A stretch of DNA of 42,814 nucleotides, taken from positions 1 to 42,814 of the forward strand of contig JAFGIA010000242.1 of NCBI GenBank assembly GCA_016929795.1. Direction: 5' to 3'. Numbering within the stretch: position 1 is the stretch's first letter; the number at the start of each line of letters is the position of its first letter. The notes below the pieces were generated by a model. The model did no database searches, was not told the DNA's origin, and worked only from the letters and a program-made list of their open reading frames with translations. A program made the position numbers and the translations under genes. This DNA comes from Anaerolineae bacterium. GTDB taxonomy: Bacteria; Chloroflexota; Anaerolineae; JAAYZQ01. Positions 1-7,272 of this stretch are shown piece by piece.

Positions 1-846
1 CCGGGCGAGATCCTGGCGCTGCTCGGGCCGAACGGCGCGGGCAAGACGACGACGGTGCGCATGTTGGCGGCCATCCTGAAGCCGAGCGACGGGCAGGCGC
101 GCGTGGCAGGGTTCGACACAGTGCGCCAGGCGCGCCAGGTGCGCCACGCCATCGGGCTGCTGACCGAGTTCCCGGGCCTCTACCTGCGCATGCAGGCCGA
201 CGAATACCTGGCCTTCTTTGGGGAGCTGCAGGGGATGGACCGCGCCTGGATCGCCCAGCGCACGGTGGCGCTGACCGAGCGCTTTGGGCTGGCTCTCGAC
301 AGGGAGCGCCGGCTGGCCGAGTATTCAAAGGGGATGCGCCAGAAGCTGGCACTCATCCGCGCCATGCTGCACGATCCTGCACTGCTGCTGCTCGACGAGC
401 CGACGTCGGCCATGGACCCGCACAGCGCCAAGCAGGTGCGCGACGCCATCGCCGATCTGCGGCGCGACGACCGCACGGTCCTGATCTGCACGCACAACCT
501 GACGGAAGCCGAGGCGCTGGCGGACCGGATCGCTATCATCCGCCGCGGCAAGATCGTGGCCCTCGACACGCCGCAGCAGCTCAAGATCGACCTCCTCGGC
601 CCGCCGCTGATCGAGGTCAGACTGGCGCACGCGCTGAACGGGTGCACGGTCGAGCTGGCGGACCTGGTCCTCGTGGAAGAGCAGGGGGAAAAGTGGTTCC
701 GCTACCACACCCCCTCTCCCGACGAGACCAACCCCGCCCTGCTGGCGCGGCTGGCTGGCATGGAGGCCAGGGTGACGGCGATCACCGAGGTGCCGCGCAG
801 CCTGGAAGACGTCTATCTCCGGATTGTAGAAAGTGAGTCGCCATGA
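1..846 (+). CDS. ABC transporter ATP-binding protein, NatA type (5' partial)
   Basis: This is the ATPase subunit of an ABC-2 export system and would power the permease encoded immediately downstream. The frame is open from base 1, so the N-terminus lies outside the window. Visible motifs are Walker A GPNGAGKTTT at bases 28-57, a Q-loop region of the NatA kind (GLLTEFPGLY, no glutamine), a signature YSKGMRQ in place of LSGGQ, Walker B LLLLDEPTSAMD and the H-loop histidine in ICTHNLTEAEALADR. The SKGM-type signature and the ~100-residue tail after the H-loop are usual in NatA, Gld and drug-export ATPases. The stop TGA overlaps the next ATG in an ATGA junction, so the two genes are translationally coupled. 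The substrate cannot be read from the sequence. Confidence 0.93.
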   Translation, partial: PGEILALLGPNGAGKTTTVRMLAAILKPSDGQARVAGFDTVRQARQVRHAIGLLTEFPGLYLRMQADEYLAFFGELQGMDRAWIAQRTVALTERFGLALDRERRLAEYSKGMRQKLALIRAMLHDPALLLLDEPTSAMDPHSAKQVRDAIADLRRDDRTVLICTHNLTEAEALADRIAIIRRGKIVALDTPQQLKIDLLGPPLIEVRLAHALNGCTVELADLVLVEEQGEKWFRYHTPSPDETNPALLARLAGMEARVTAITEVPRSLEDVYLRIVESESP

Positions 847-2351
847 GCGTTGATGCCATCCGCCGCCCGGTGCAGTCGCGCGCACGGGTCGTGTGGGCGA
901 TTGCCCGGCGCGAGCTGCGCGACACGCTGCGTGACTGGCGCATCATCTTTCCGATCGTCGGGCTGACGCTCCTCTTTCCGTGGCTGATGAACTGGACGGC
1001 GCAGACGGCCGTCGAGTTTGTGCAGAGGCAGAACGCGGATATCATCGGCGAGCGGCTGATCCCCTTCCTGCTGATGGTCGTCGGCTTTTTTCCGATGTCC
1101 TTCTCGCTGGTCATCGCCCTGGAGACGTTCGTGGGCGAGAAGGAGCGGCGGAGCATCGAGCCGCTGCTGTCGATGCCGATCAGCGACCTGGAGCTCTACC
1201 TGGGCAAGATGATCGCCGCCACGGCGCTGCCCTTGCTGGGCAGCATCCTGGGCATCAGCGTCTACCTGGCGGGCTTGCAGATGTCGATCGGCTACATCCC
1301 GCCCCCCGACCTGATCGCTCAGATTTTCGCGCTGAACGTGATCACGGCGCTGGTGATGGTGTCGGGGGCGGTGGTGATCTCGAGCCAGACGACGAGCGTG
1401 CGCGCGGCCAACCTGCTCGCCAGCTTTATCATCATCCCGACGGCGATCCTGATCCAGGCGGAGAGCATTGTCATGTTCTGGGGCAACTATCGGGCGCTGT
1501 GGATCATTGCCCTGGGCCTGCTGGTGGTGATGGCCCTGCTGGTGCGGATGGGCGTCAACACCTTTAATCGGGAAGAGATCCTGGGGCGCGAGATCGACGA
1601 GCTGAACCTGCGCCGCACCCTGCGCCTGGTGCGCCACTACTTTGTCCAGCCGCCGGGGGGCATCCCAGCCCCGGCGCGCGGCACGGGCAGACCGCCGGCA
1701 CTGCGCCGGCTCGCCGGGTGGATCGCACGCGTGTACCGCACCGATCTGCCCTACCTGCTGCGGCAAAACTGGATGCCCGTGGCAATCGTCGCCCTCTCCC
1801 TGGTGGGGGCATGGGCCATCGGCTGGGCCTACGTGGACAAGCTGCCGCTGCCCGAGGGGGCCCTGGTACTGGGGGATCTGTCGGAAGAGGATTTTCAGAT
1901 GGTATCGGACCTCAGTTTTTTGCCGTCGCTGACGACAGGCGGCATCTTTTGGCACAACGCACGGGTGCTGATCCTGGCGGGGGTGCTGGCCCTGATCAGC
2001 CTGGGGGTGCTGCCGGTGCTGCTGCTGATGGTGCCGCTGGTGATGGTGGCGTTCCTGGCGGGGCAGTTCGCGGTGCAGGGCTATAGCGCGCTGACCTTCG
2101 TGGGAGCGTTCATCGTGCCCCATGGCCTGGTCGAGATCCCGGCGGCGATGGTGGCGACGGCCTTTGCCCTGCGCGTGGGCGCGTCGGTGACCGCGGTGCG
2201 CGAGGGCACGACAGTGAGTGAGAGCGTGGTGGCGGCGGTGGCCGACCTGGTCAAGGTATTCGTCTTTTTGGTCGTGCCGCTGCTGCTGATCGCCGCGTTC
2301 GTCGAGGCCAATATCACGCCCCAGGTGGTGCTGTGGGCCTATGGAGGATGA
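843..2351 (+). CDS. ABC-2 permease fused to a SpoIIM-like (DUF95) membrane domain
   Basis: Membrane subunit of the exporter, 502 residues, starting at the ATG that overlaps the stop of the ATPase gene. Residues ~1-240 are NatB-like: an amphipathic start, several hydrophobic segments, and the family hallmark EKERRSIEPLLSMPISD before the third segment. A basic, Pro/Gly-rich linker (~250-290) follows. Residues ~300-502 look like a separate SpoIIM/DUF95 domain: a long extracytoplasmic loop, FWHNARVLILAGVLAL, then the diagnostic PHGLVEIPA (Pro426-His427-Gly428) and a last hydrophobic segment. Separate NatAB and SpoIIM genes in one operon are common in bacteria; here the two appear joined. The fusion is my inference from motif order. 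The ABC-2 assignment of the first half is firm and the SpoIIM assignment is likely. Confidence 0.85.
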   Translation: MSVDAIRRPVQSRARVVWAIARRELRDTLRDWRIIFPIVGLTLLFPWLMNWTAQTAVEFVQRQNADIIGERLIPFLLMVVGFFPMSFSLVIALETFVGEKERRSIEPLLSMPISDLELYLGKMIAATALPLLGSILGISVYLAGLQMSIGYIPPPDLIAQIFALNVITALVMVSGAVVISSQTTSVRAANLLASFIIIPTAILIQAESIVMFWGNYRALWIIALGLLVVMALLVRMGVNTFNREEILGREIDELNLRRTLRLVRHYFVQPPGGIPAPARGTGRPPALRRLAGWIARVYRTDLPYLLRQNWMPVAIVALSLVGAWAIGWAYVDKLPLPEGALVLGDLSEEDFQMVSDLSFLPSLTTGGIFWHNARVLILAGVLALISLGVLPVLLLMVPLVMVAFLAGQFAVQGYSALTFVGAFIVPHGLVEIPAAMVATAFALRVGASVTAVREGTTVSESVVAAVADLVKVFVFLVVPLLLIAAFVEANITPQVVLWAYGG

Positions 2352-2352
2352 G

Positions 2353-3111
2353 ATGGCCGAGCTGATCGTGTTGGGCACGGCGGCGTCGGTGCCCGACGCC
2401 GAGCACGATACCCTGGCCCTGGCGGTGCGCGCCGCGGCAGGGACGATCGTGGTCGACTGTGGCGGCAGCCCGCTCCACAAGTTGGCGCGGGCCGGCATTG
2501 CGCGCGACGAGATCCGGGCGGTGATCCTGACGCACCGCCACGCCGACCACGTCTATGGGCTGCCGATCCTGGTGCAGGGGCTGTGGCTGGGCCATCGCCA
2601 GGCCGAGCTGCCGGTCTATGGGCCGGCGCAGGCGCTCGACGTGGCGCGCCAGCTCCTGGCGCCCTTCAACCTGATCGAGCGGGAAGGGATGTTCACGCTA
2701 CGCTGGCATGCGGTGGCGCTGCGCGAGGAGCAGCGGGTGCTCGAGATCGAGGGCTTGCGGGTGACCGCCAGCCCCGTGGTGCACGCCGACAATGAGACGA
2801 TCGCGCTGCGCTTTGACGATCGGCAGGGCGGCGGGGCGATGGTCTATTCCTCCGACACGGAGCCGGTGGAGGCCGTGATACGACTGGCGGAAGGGGCAGA
2901 CCTGCTGGTGCACGAAGCGACGGGGGGGCAGGCGGGGCACTCGAGCCCGGAAGAGGCAGGGGACGTGGCGCGCGACGCAGGGGTGGAGCGGCTGGCGCTG
3001 ATCCACTACCCGGTGGTGGACACGGACCTCGAGGCGTGGCAGCGGCGGGCAGCGGCGCGATTTCCAGGGCCGGTGAGCCTGGCGCGGGATGGGGAGATTT
3101 ATCGCTTCTAA
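2353..3111 (+). CDS. MBL-fold metallohydrolase, RNase Z-like
   Basis: Predicted soluble metal-dependent hydrolase of the metallo-beta-lactamase superfamily, 252 residues. The zinc motif HRHADH (HxHxDH) follows the strand AVILTHRHADHVYGLP. Further ligands are suggested by SPVVHAD, by the aspartate in YSSDTEP and by the late histidines in HEATGG, GHSSPEEA and LIHY. The HEAT...GHSSPEEA arrangement is shared with tRNase Z and arylsulfatase-like members, but the protein is shorter than a typical RNase Z, so tRNA 3' processing is only one possibility. I chose the ATG at 2353 because GGAGG (2343-2347) sits five bases upstream. An in-frame ATG at 2341 would destroy that site. It follows the permease stop by one base, so it belongs to the same operon. 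Confidence 0.88.
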   Translation: MAELIVLGTAASVPDAEHDTLALAVRAAAGTIVVDCGGSPLHKLARAGIARDEIRAVILTHRHADHVYGLPILVQGLWLGHRQAELPVYGPAQALDVARQLLAPFNLIEREGMFTLRWHAVALREEQRVLEIEGLRVTASPVVHADNETIALRFDDRQGGGAMVYSSDTEPVEAVIRLAEGADLLVHEATGGQAGHSSPEEAGDVARDAGVERLALIHYPVVDTDLEAWQRRAAARFPGPVSLARDGEIYRF

Positions 3112-3144
3112 AACCTGACAGGTCTTTCGAGACCTGTCAGGTTT
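3111..3144 (+). terminator. Perfect 15-bp hairpin with UUCG tetraloop
   Basis: Arms 3111-3125 and 3130-3144 are exactly complementary around the loop TTCG (3126-3129). The left arm begins on the last base of the MBL gene stop codon. There is no long T tract after it, only TTT within the arm. It could end the ABC/MBL transcript or protect its 3' end. The same kind of palindrome, built on CCTGACAGG, could also be a dispersed genomic repeat. Confidence 0.6.
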
Positions 3145-3236
3145 GGCCCCCACGCAGGGTTTTCTAGAGCTTCCAGCGGGTTTTTACAACCCTTTGACCT
3201 TTTGACGTTTTACCCGGTGTGTCGAGAAGCGGCAAC

Positions 3237-3265
3237 TTGTGGCGTAACGGCCCCGGTGGTATAAT
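3237..3265 (+). promoter_or_regulatory. Promoter for the SIR2-STAND-FGE gene
   Basis: A consensus -10 TATAAT (3260-3265) lies 17 bases after a weaker -35 TTGTGG (3237-3242). The start of transcription would fall near 3272, 37 bases before the chosen ATG. This gives the receptor gene its own transcript, separate from the upstream ABC operon, and rules out the in-frame start at 3219. Confidence 0.6.
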
Positions 3266-3308
3266 AAAGCGGACAGAAAAGGGCCTCGCGCGGAGGGAGA
3301 GAGCATCG

Positions 3309-6300
3309 ATGTCCGATCCGCAGCAGGAAAGCATCCAACGTCTGGCCGATCTGGTTGGCGACGAGCAGTGTGTGCTCTTTTTGGGCAACGACCTGCCGCT
3401 GGGGCCTGCGGGCTGCGCGCCGCCCTGCCGCGACGAGGTCGCGGCCGAGCTGGCGCGCGACCTGGGGATGGCGCCCTCCCCGCCGGGCAGCCTGGGCAAG
3501 GTGGCGCTGCTCTACGAAGGCCAGCGCGGCCGCCATGCCCTGGTGCGGCGGATGCTGGAACTGCTGGACCACCCCACCTTCCAGCCCACGGCGCTGCACG
3601 GCCAGGTCGCCGCGCTGCCCTTCCGGGCCATCCTGACCACGGCCCAGGACCGGCTGCTGGAGCGCGCGCTCGAAGCCGCCGGGCGGGCCTATGCCACGGT
3701 GATGACCGACGTCGAAGCGCCCTACGTCGACGAGGGGAAGGTGATGGTCTACAAGCTGCACGGCTGCACCTCGCGGCCGGCGTCGCTGGTGCTGACGGGC
3801 AAGGATCAGTGCCTGCTCGAAAAGCGGCTAAGCGCCTACCTGAGCGTGCTGCGCTACCTCTTTGTCACGCGGCCGCTCCTCTTCCTCAACTACAGCCTCG
3901 AAGACCGGCTCTTTGAGACCCTCTTTCACGAGGTGGCGGCGAGCGTGGAGGCGCACCGGCGGCGCGCCTACGCCGCCTGGCCGGGGGCGTCGCAGGAGTG
4001 GCGCGCCATCTGGGCCAGGGAGGAACTGGTGTTGATCGACCGGCCGGCGGGCGAGGTGCTGGACGAGCTGGCGCGCCTGGTGGGCCGCCGAGAACGGGCG
4101 CTGGTCGTCGAGGAGGCGGCGGCGCCGCTGACCAAGCCGCCCTACAAGTTCCTCGACCCTTACGAGAGCGACGACCGCGATATCTTTTACGGGCGCCAGA
4201 TCGAGTCGGTGCGCTTTTTCCGGCTGGCCCTGTCGCACAAGCTGACGGTGCTCTTTGGCGCGTCGGGCACGGGCAAGACGTCGCTACTGAAGGCGGGCGT
4301 GATCCCGATGCTGTGGGGGCAGGGGTACGCCACGGTCTATGTGCGGGCGCTGGACGACCCACTGCGCGCGGTGCGCGACGAGGTGGTGGCGCTGCTGCGG
4401 CGGCGGGGGCGGGCGGTGGCGGACCCGGGCGCGGTCCCGCTGCAGGGCTTTTTCCGGGCCGTGCTCGACCCTGACGACCGGCTGGTGGTGGTGCTCGACC
4501 AGTTCGAAGAGTTCTTTTTGCGGCTGGGCGACGAGGTGCGGCGCCGCTTCTGGGGCGAGGTGGCGGCCTTCCGCGACCGGGTACCCTCACCCCCGGCCCC
4601 TCTCCCTATCCAGGGAGAGGGGGGTGAGCAGGGGGCGGAGCCAGAGGTGCGCTTTGTGTTTAGCCTGCGCGAGGATTTCCTCGGGCCGCTGGACGAGGCA
4701 CGGGTGGCGATCCCCGAGCTGCTGGGCGATTCGTACCGGCTGACCAACCTGTCGGACGAAAAGGCGAGCACGATCATCACCGAGCCGGCGGCGCGGGCCG
4801 GGCTGGTACTGGCGCCCGACCTGGTGAGCAGCGTGCTGGACGACCTGCGCGAGGAGGGGACGATCGCGCCGCCCCAGTTGCAGATCGTGCTCGACCAGCT
4901 CTACCGCGACTGCCTGGCCAACCCGGACCAGGTGCTGGCCGGGGCGGTGCCGGTGCTGGCCCGCGAGCGGGTGACGCTGGAGGACTACCGGGAGCGGGGC
5001 GGGGCGGAAGGGATATTGGCCGATTACGTGAACGAGGCGCTGGAGAAGCTGCCCGGCGATGAATCACGCGACCTTGCCCGCGCATTGCTCAAGGTGATGG
5101 TCACCAGCAAGGCGACCAAGGCGGCGCTGGACCGGCGGGCGCTGCTGGCCGAGATGGTGCAGAGCGGCGCGCTCGAGACGGCGGGGGGGGTACGAGCCGA
5201 GACGGCACTCACCGTGCTGGCCCGGCTGGTGGACCTGCGGCTGGTGCGCGAGTTCGAGAGAGGCGGCGGGACGCTCTACGAGCTGGCCCACGACCACGTG
5301 GCGGCCGAGATCGCGACGTGGATCGACGCGGCGGAGATGGAGGCCAAGCTGGCGCGCGAGCTGCTGCGGCGCGAGGTGGAAAGCTGGCGGAGCGTGGGCA
5401 AGCTGATCGACCCGGCGGCGCTGCACCTGATCCACGAGCGGCGCGACGACCTGCGCCGGCTGGAGGCTGGCGAGCTGGAGCTGCTCTTCCGCTCCGCCCT
5501 GGCGGCCGGGGCAGAAGTGCCGTACTGGTTCGAGCGGGCCTGCCAGGGCGGCGTGGCGGCCGGCGCCATTGCCCTGGAAGGGCTGAGGAGCGACAATTTT
5601 CGCACCCGGGCTGCGGCCGTGACGGCACTGGAGGAGCTGGGGGACCAATTCGCGGAGGCGCTGATCCCCGCGCTGGCCGACGGCTATCCCCAGGTGCGGG
5701 CCGCCGCTCTCCACGCCCTGGAGCGGCTGCGGCCGGATGGGGCGTGGCGGGCGCACCTGGTGTACGAGTGCTACGTGCCGGCGGGCGAGTTCATCATGGG
5801 CGAAGGCAAAGAGGCCCACCGGGTCGCCCTGGATGCCTTTTACATCGGCAGGTACCCGGTGACCAACGCCGACTACGGGCGCTACATGGAGGACCGAGAG
5901 CGGGCCTTTGACGTGCCCACGGGCAAGGCCGACCACCCGGTGGTCGAGATCTCCTGGTACGACGCGCGCGACTATGCCGCCTGGGCCGGGATGCGGCTGC
6001 CCACCGAGGCGGAGTGGGAAAAGGCGGCGAGTTGGGAGATAGAGAGGGGAGATAGAGATAGAGACGGGAGAAAGAGACGGTATCCGTGGGGGGACGGGTT
6101 CGACCAGAACCGGTGCAACACGAGCGAGTCGGGCATCAGGGGTACGACGCCGGTAGGGAAATACAGCCCGGCGGGCGACAGCCCCTGCGGCTGCGCCGAC
6201 ATGGCCGGCAACGTGTGGGAGTGGACCGGCAGCCTCTCCCGAGGCTATCCCTACCGGGCCGGCGATGGGCGGGAGGACCCCCATGCAAGCGGCACCCGCG

Positions 6301-6431
6301 TGCTGCGGGGCGGCTCGTGGTGCTACATCGGCGAGTGGGCGCGCTCCGCCTTCCGCTACGTCTTCATGCCGTACGATCGCGGCAGTGACTATGGGGTGCG
6401 GTTGGGTTTGTCGTCCACGTCTTCTCTCTAG
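3309..6431 (+). CDS. SIR2-like / STAND NTPase / HEAT / FGE-fold receptor protein
   Basis: A 1040-residue multidomain protein with the layout of a bacterial conflict or immune receptor. Residues ~15-260 are a divergent SIR2-like domain: FLGND at 24-28 where GAG is usual, TTAQD at 110-114 where TTNxD is usual, KLHG at 149-152 and LFLNYSLEDRLFE. Residues ~275-700 are a STAND NTPase of the nSTAND1 type: PYKFLDPYESDD, FYGR, Walker A GASGTGKTS (Lys323), Walker B VVVLDQFEEF (Asp397) and FSLREDFLG. Two HEAT-like repeats follow (~770-815). Residues ~820-1036 are a formylglycine-generating-enzyme fold (GEFIMGEG, YPVTNADY, RLPTEAEWEKAA, DMAGNVWEWT, RVLRGGSW). The Cys-x4-Cys pair of catalytic FGEs is absent, so this part more likely binds a ligand. 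The start ATG has GGAGGG at 3292-3297, and GTG/ATG alternatives upstream precede the promoter. Inference: FGE senses, STAND switches, SIR2 acts or scaffolds. Confidence 0.88.
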   Translation: MSDPQQESIQRLADLVGDEQCVLFLGNDLPLGPAGCAPPCRDEVAAELARDLGMAPSPPGSLGKVALLYEGQRGRHALVRRMLELLDHPTFQPTALHGQVAALPFRAILTTAQDRLLERALEAAGRAYATVMTDVEAPYVDEGKVMVYKLHGCTSRPASLVLTGKDQCLLEKRLSAYLSVLRYLFVTRPLLFLNYSLEDRLFETLFHEVAASVEAHRRRAYAAWPGASQEWRAIWAREELVLIDRPAGEVLDELARLVGRRERALVVEEAAAPLTKPPYKFLDPYESDDRDIFYGRQIESVRFFRLALSHKLTVLFGASGTGKTSLLKAGVIPMLWGQGYATVYVRALDDPLRAVRDEVVALLRRRGRAVADPGAVPLQGFFRAVLDPDDRLVVVLDQFEEFFLRLGDEVRRRFWGEVAAFRDRVPSPPAPLPIQGEGGEQGAEPEVRFVFSLREDFLGPLDEARVAIPELLGDSYRLTNLSDEKASTIITEPAARAGLVLAPDLVSSVLDDLREEGTIAPPQLQIVLDQLYRDCLANPDQVLAGAVPVLARERVTLEDYRERGGAEGILADYVNEALEKLPGDESRDLARALLKVMVTSKATKAALDRRALLAEMVQSGALETAGGVRAETALTVLARLVDLRLVREFERGGGTLYELAHDHVAAEIATWIDAAEMEAKLARELLRREVESWRSVGKLIDPAALHLIHERRDDLRRLEAGELELLFRSALAAGAEVPYWFERACQGGVAAGAIALEGLRSDNFRTRAAAVTALEELGDQFAEALIPALADGYPQVRAAALHALERLRPDGAWRAHLVYECYVPAGEFIMGEGKEAHRVALDAFYIGRYPVTNADYGRYMEDRERAFDVPTGKADHPVVEISWYDARDYAAWAGMRLPTEAEWEKAASWEIERGDRDRDGRKRRYPWGDGFDQNRCNTSESGIRGTTPVGKYSPAGDSPCGCADMAGNVWEWTGSLSRGYPYRAGDGREDPHASGTRVLRGGSWCYIGEWARSAFRYVFMPYDRGSDYGVRLGLSSTSSL
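4586..4628. repeat. In-frame palindromic insert in the STAND domain
   Basis: An 11-bp perfect stem (4597-4607 and 4612-4622, loop ATCC) is flanked by CTCAC / GTGAG. It is translated as a Pro/Gly-rich stretch (VPSPPAPLPIQGEGGEQ) between Walker B and the FSLREDF strand, a place where homologues have a short loop. It resembles the C/G-rich palindromes dispersed in many bacterial genomes. Confidence 0.65.
6030..6080. repeat. Purine-rich GAGATA/GAGACGG low-complexity insert in the FGE domain
   Basis: Short degenerate units of the form gagatagaga expand the FGE domain between WEKAA and the conserved YPWGD, encoding a charged stretch WEIERGDRDRDGRKRR. Typical FGE-fold proteins have only a few residues here. 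The expansion keeps the frame. Confidence 0.55.
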
Positions 6432-6435
6432 GTTC

Positions 6436-6457
6436 TGGGTGCTGGGTGCTGGTTTCT
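6436..6457. repeat. Heptamer-type repeat downstream of the receptor gene
   Basis: Tandem GGTGCTG/GGGTGCT units follow the receptor stop codon. The same class of 7-base repeat appears at 24404-24431 with a different core (GGGTATT). These resemble the short tandemly repeated heptamers dispersed in cyanobacterial and Chloroflexota genomes. Confidence 0.5.
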
Positions 6458-6486
6458 GTATTCGGGCTGCTGACTTCTGAGGGGGG

Positions 6487-6514
6487 TCTGGGGGGAGCGA
6501 ATGCTCCCCCCAGA
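6487..6514 (+). terminator. 12-bp perfect G/C-rich hairpin after the receptor gene
   Basis: Arms 6487-6498 and 6503-6514 are fully complementary around GAAT. There is no T tract. It lies 56 bases after the stop codon of the SIR2-STAND-FGE gene and may end its transcript. A stem-loop in this position is also what flanks the variable gene in diversity-generating retroelements (see findings). Confidence 0.55.
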
Positions 6515-6599
6515 GATCGCCGCAAAATTGACAACCATTGGGGGATGTGCGCCGGCGAGCACTAGCTGTGCTGTGCATATTTGCAGTCACAAGCAGAAC

Positions 6600-6629
6600 T
6601 TGCACACGGCCTGGGTCTTTGTGTATAAT
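6600..6629 (+). promoter_or_regulatory. Promoter of the first hicB-like gene
   Basis: TATAAT at 6624-6629 is preceded by TTGCAC at 6600-6605 with an 18-base spacer. The bases around the -10 (ctttg-tgtataatggtc) recur almost exactly in front of the second hicB-like gene. Confidence 0.55.
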
Positions 6630-6701
6630 GGTCCAGGAATAGGATGAATGACACAAGGCCGGCGGTTTGTTCCGCTGCTTTGGAAATCAAGGGGAGGCTC
6701 T

Positions 6702-6956
6702 GTGAACTCTTATCGGTTTACCGTCGTCATAGAGCCGGACGAAGACGTATTTCACGCCTACGTTCCGGCGCTGCCCGGTTGCCACACTTTTGGCGCCACC
6801 GTGGACGAAGCCCGGGCCAACATCGAGGAGGCCATGGCGCTGCACGTGGAGAGCATGTTGGAGGACGGAGAAGCGGTCCCGGTTGGGATTCTACGCGCAA
6901 TACTGCGTGACGCCGATATCGGCGATGCGGCGAGCATACAAACTCAAAGCAATTGA
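6702..6956 (+). CDS. HicB-family antitoxin-like protein, copy 1
   Basis: An 84-residue protein of the HicB fold: the N-terminal YRFTVVIEPDED strand pair, then FHAYVPALPGCHTFGATVDEARANIEEAMALHVESMLEDGE, the exact pattern of HicB antitoxins. There is no separate DNA-binding tail, so it is of the short type. I chose GTG at 6702 because GGGGAGG (6691-6697) sits four bases upstream. An in-frame ATG at 6648 would add 18 residues unlike any HicB. No hicA follows directly; a second hicB-like gene comes next. By family knowledge it would neutralise a HicA mRNA interferase, but with no adjacent cognate toxin it may also be a solitary regulator. Confidence 0.85.
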   Translation: MNSYRFTVVIEPDEDVFHAYVPALPGCHTFGATVDEARANIEEAMALHVESMLEDGEAVPVGILRAILRDADIGDAASIQTQSN

Positions 6957-6973
6957 ATCGTGAGCCCAGGGGC

Positions 6974-7002
6974 TTGGCCTCTTGGGGCCTTTGATGTATA
7001 AT
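6974..7002 (+). promoter_or_regulatory. Promoter of the hicB2-hicA unit
   Basis: TATAAT at 6997-7002 follows TTGGCC at 6974-6979 with a 17-base spacer. The segment around it is a near copy of the promoter at 6600-6629, which supports tandem duplication of promoter plus gene. Confidence 0.55.
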
Positions 7003-7041
7003 GGTCAAGAAGAGGACAAAAGAAGCCGGATGAGGTGAGTG

Positions 7042-7272
7042 ATGCAAGCGTATGACTTCAAGGTACTCCTCGAACCCGATGAAGAGGCGGGAGGGTACGT
7101 TGTAACCTGCCCCGCTCTTCCCGGTTGTTATACCCAAGGCGACACAGTGGACGAAGCACTGGAGAACATCAAGGAAGCGATCCTGTTGTGCCTGGAAGAT
7201 ATGGTTGCCCAAGACCAGCCGATCCCCGACACGTCGAGAACCTTGATCAGCAGTGTTGCAGTAGCCGTATGA
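7042..7272 (+). CDS. hicB: HicB-family antitoxin, copy 2
   Basis: A 76-residue HicB-like protein: YDFKVLLEPDEEAGGYVVTCPALPGCYTQGDTVDEALENIKEAILLCLEDMVAQDQPIP. It is clearly paralogous to copy 1 (shared EPDE, PALPGC, TVDEA and ENI/ANI motifs) and probably arose by tandem duplication. The ATG at 7042 is preceded by GAGGTG at 7032-7037; a GTG at 7039 is an alternative. Its stop overlaps the hicA start in an ATGA junction, so this copy is the likely cognate antitoxin, binding and inhibiting the toxin made from the same mRNA. The order antitoxin-toxin is one of the two orders known for hic loci. Confidence 0.87.
   Translation: MQAYDFKVLLEPDEEAGGYVVTCPALPGCYTQGDTVDEALENIKEAILLCLEDMVAQDQPIPDTSRTLISSVAVAV

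Noticed and set aside
813..2498. A 561-codon open frame on the minus strand
   Set aside because: It lies opposite the permease gene, is rich in His, Gln and Arg as expected for a high-GC shadow, and has no recognisable motif.
3309..6431. FGE domain as a true formylglycine-generating enzyme
   Set aside because: The catalytic Cys-x4-Cys pair is absent; only a single cysteine (1005) lies in the region.
5064..6656. A 530-codon open frame on the minus strand
   Set aside because: It is the shadow of the STAND/FGE gene, with low-complexity Pro/Arg/Gln composition; the plus-strand gene has clear domains.
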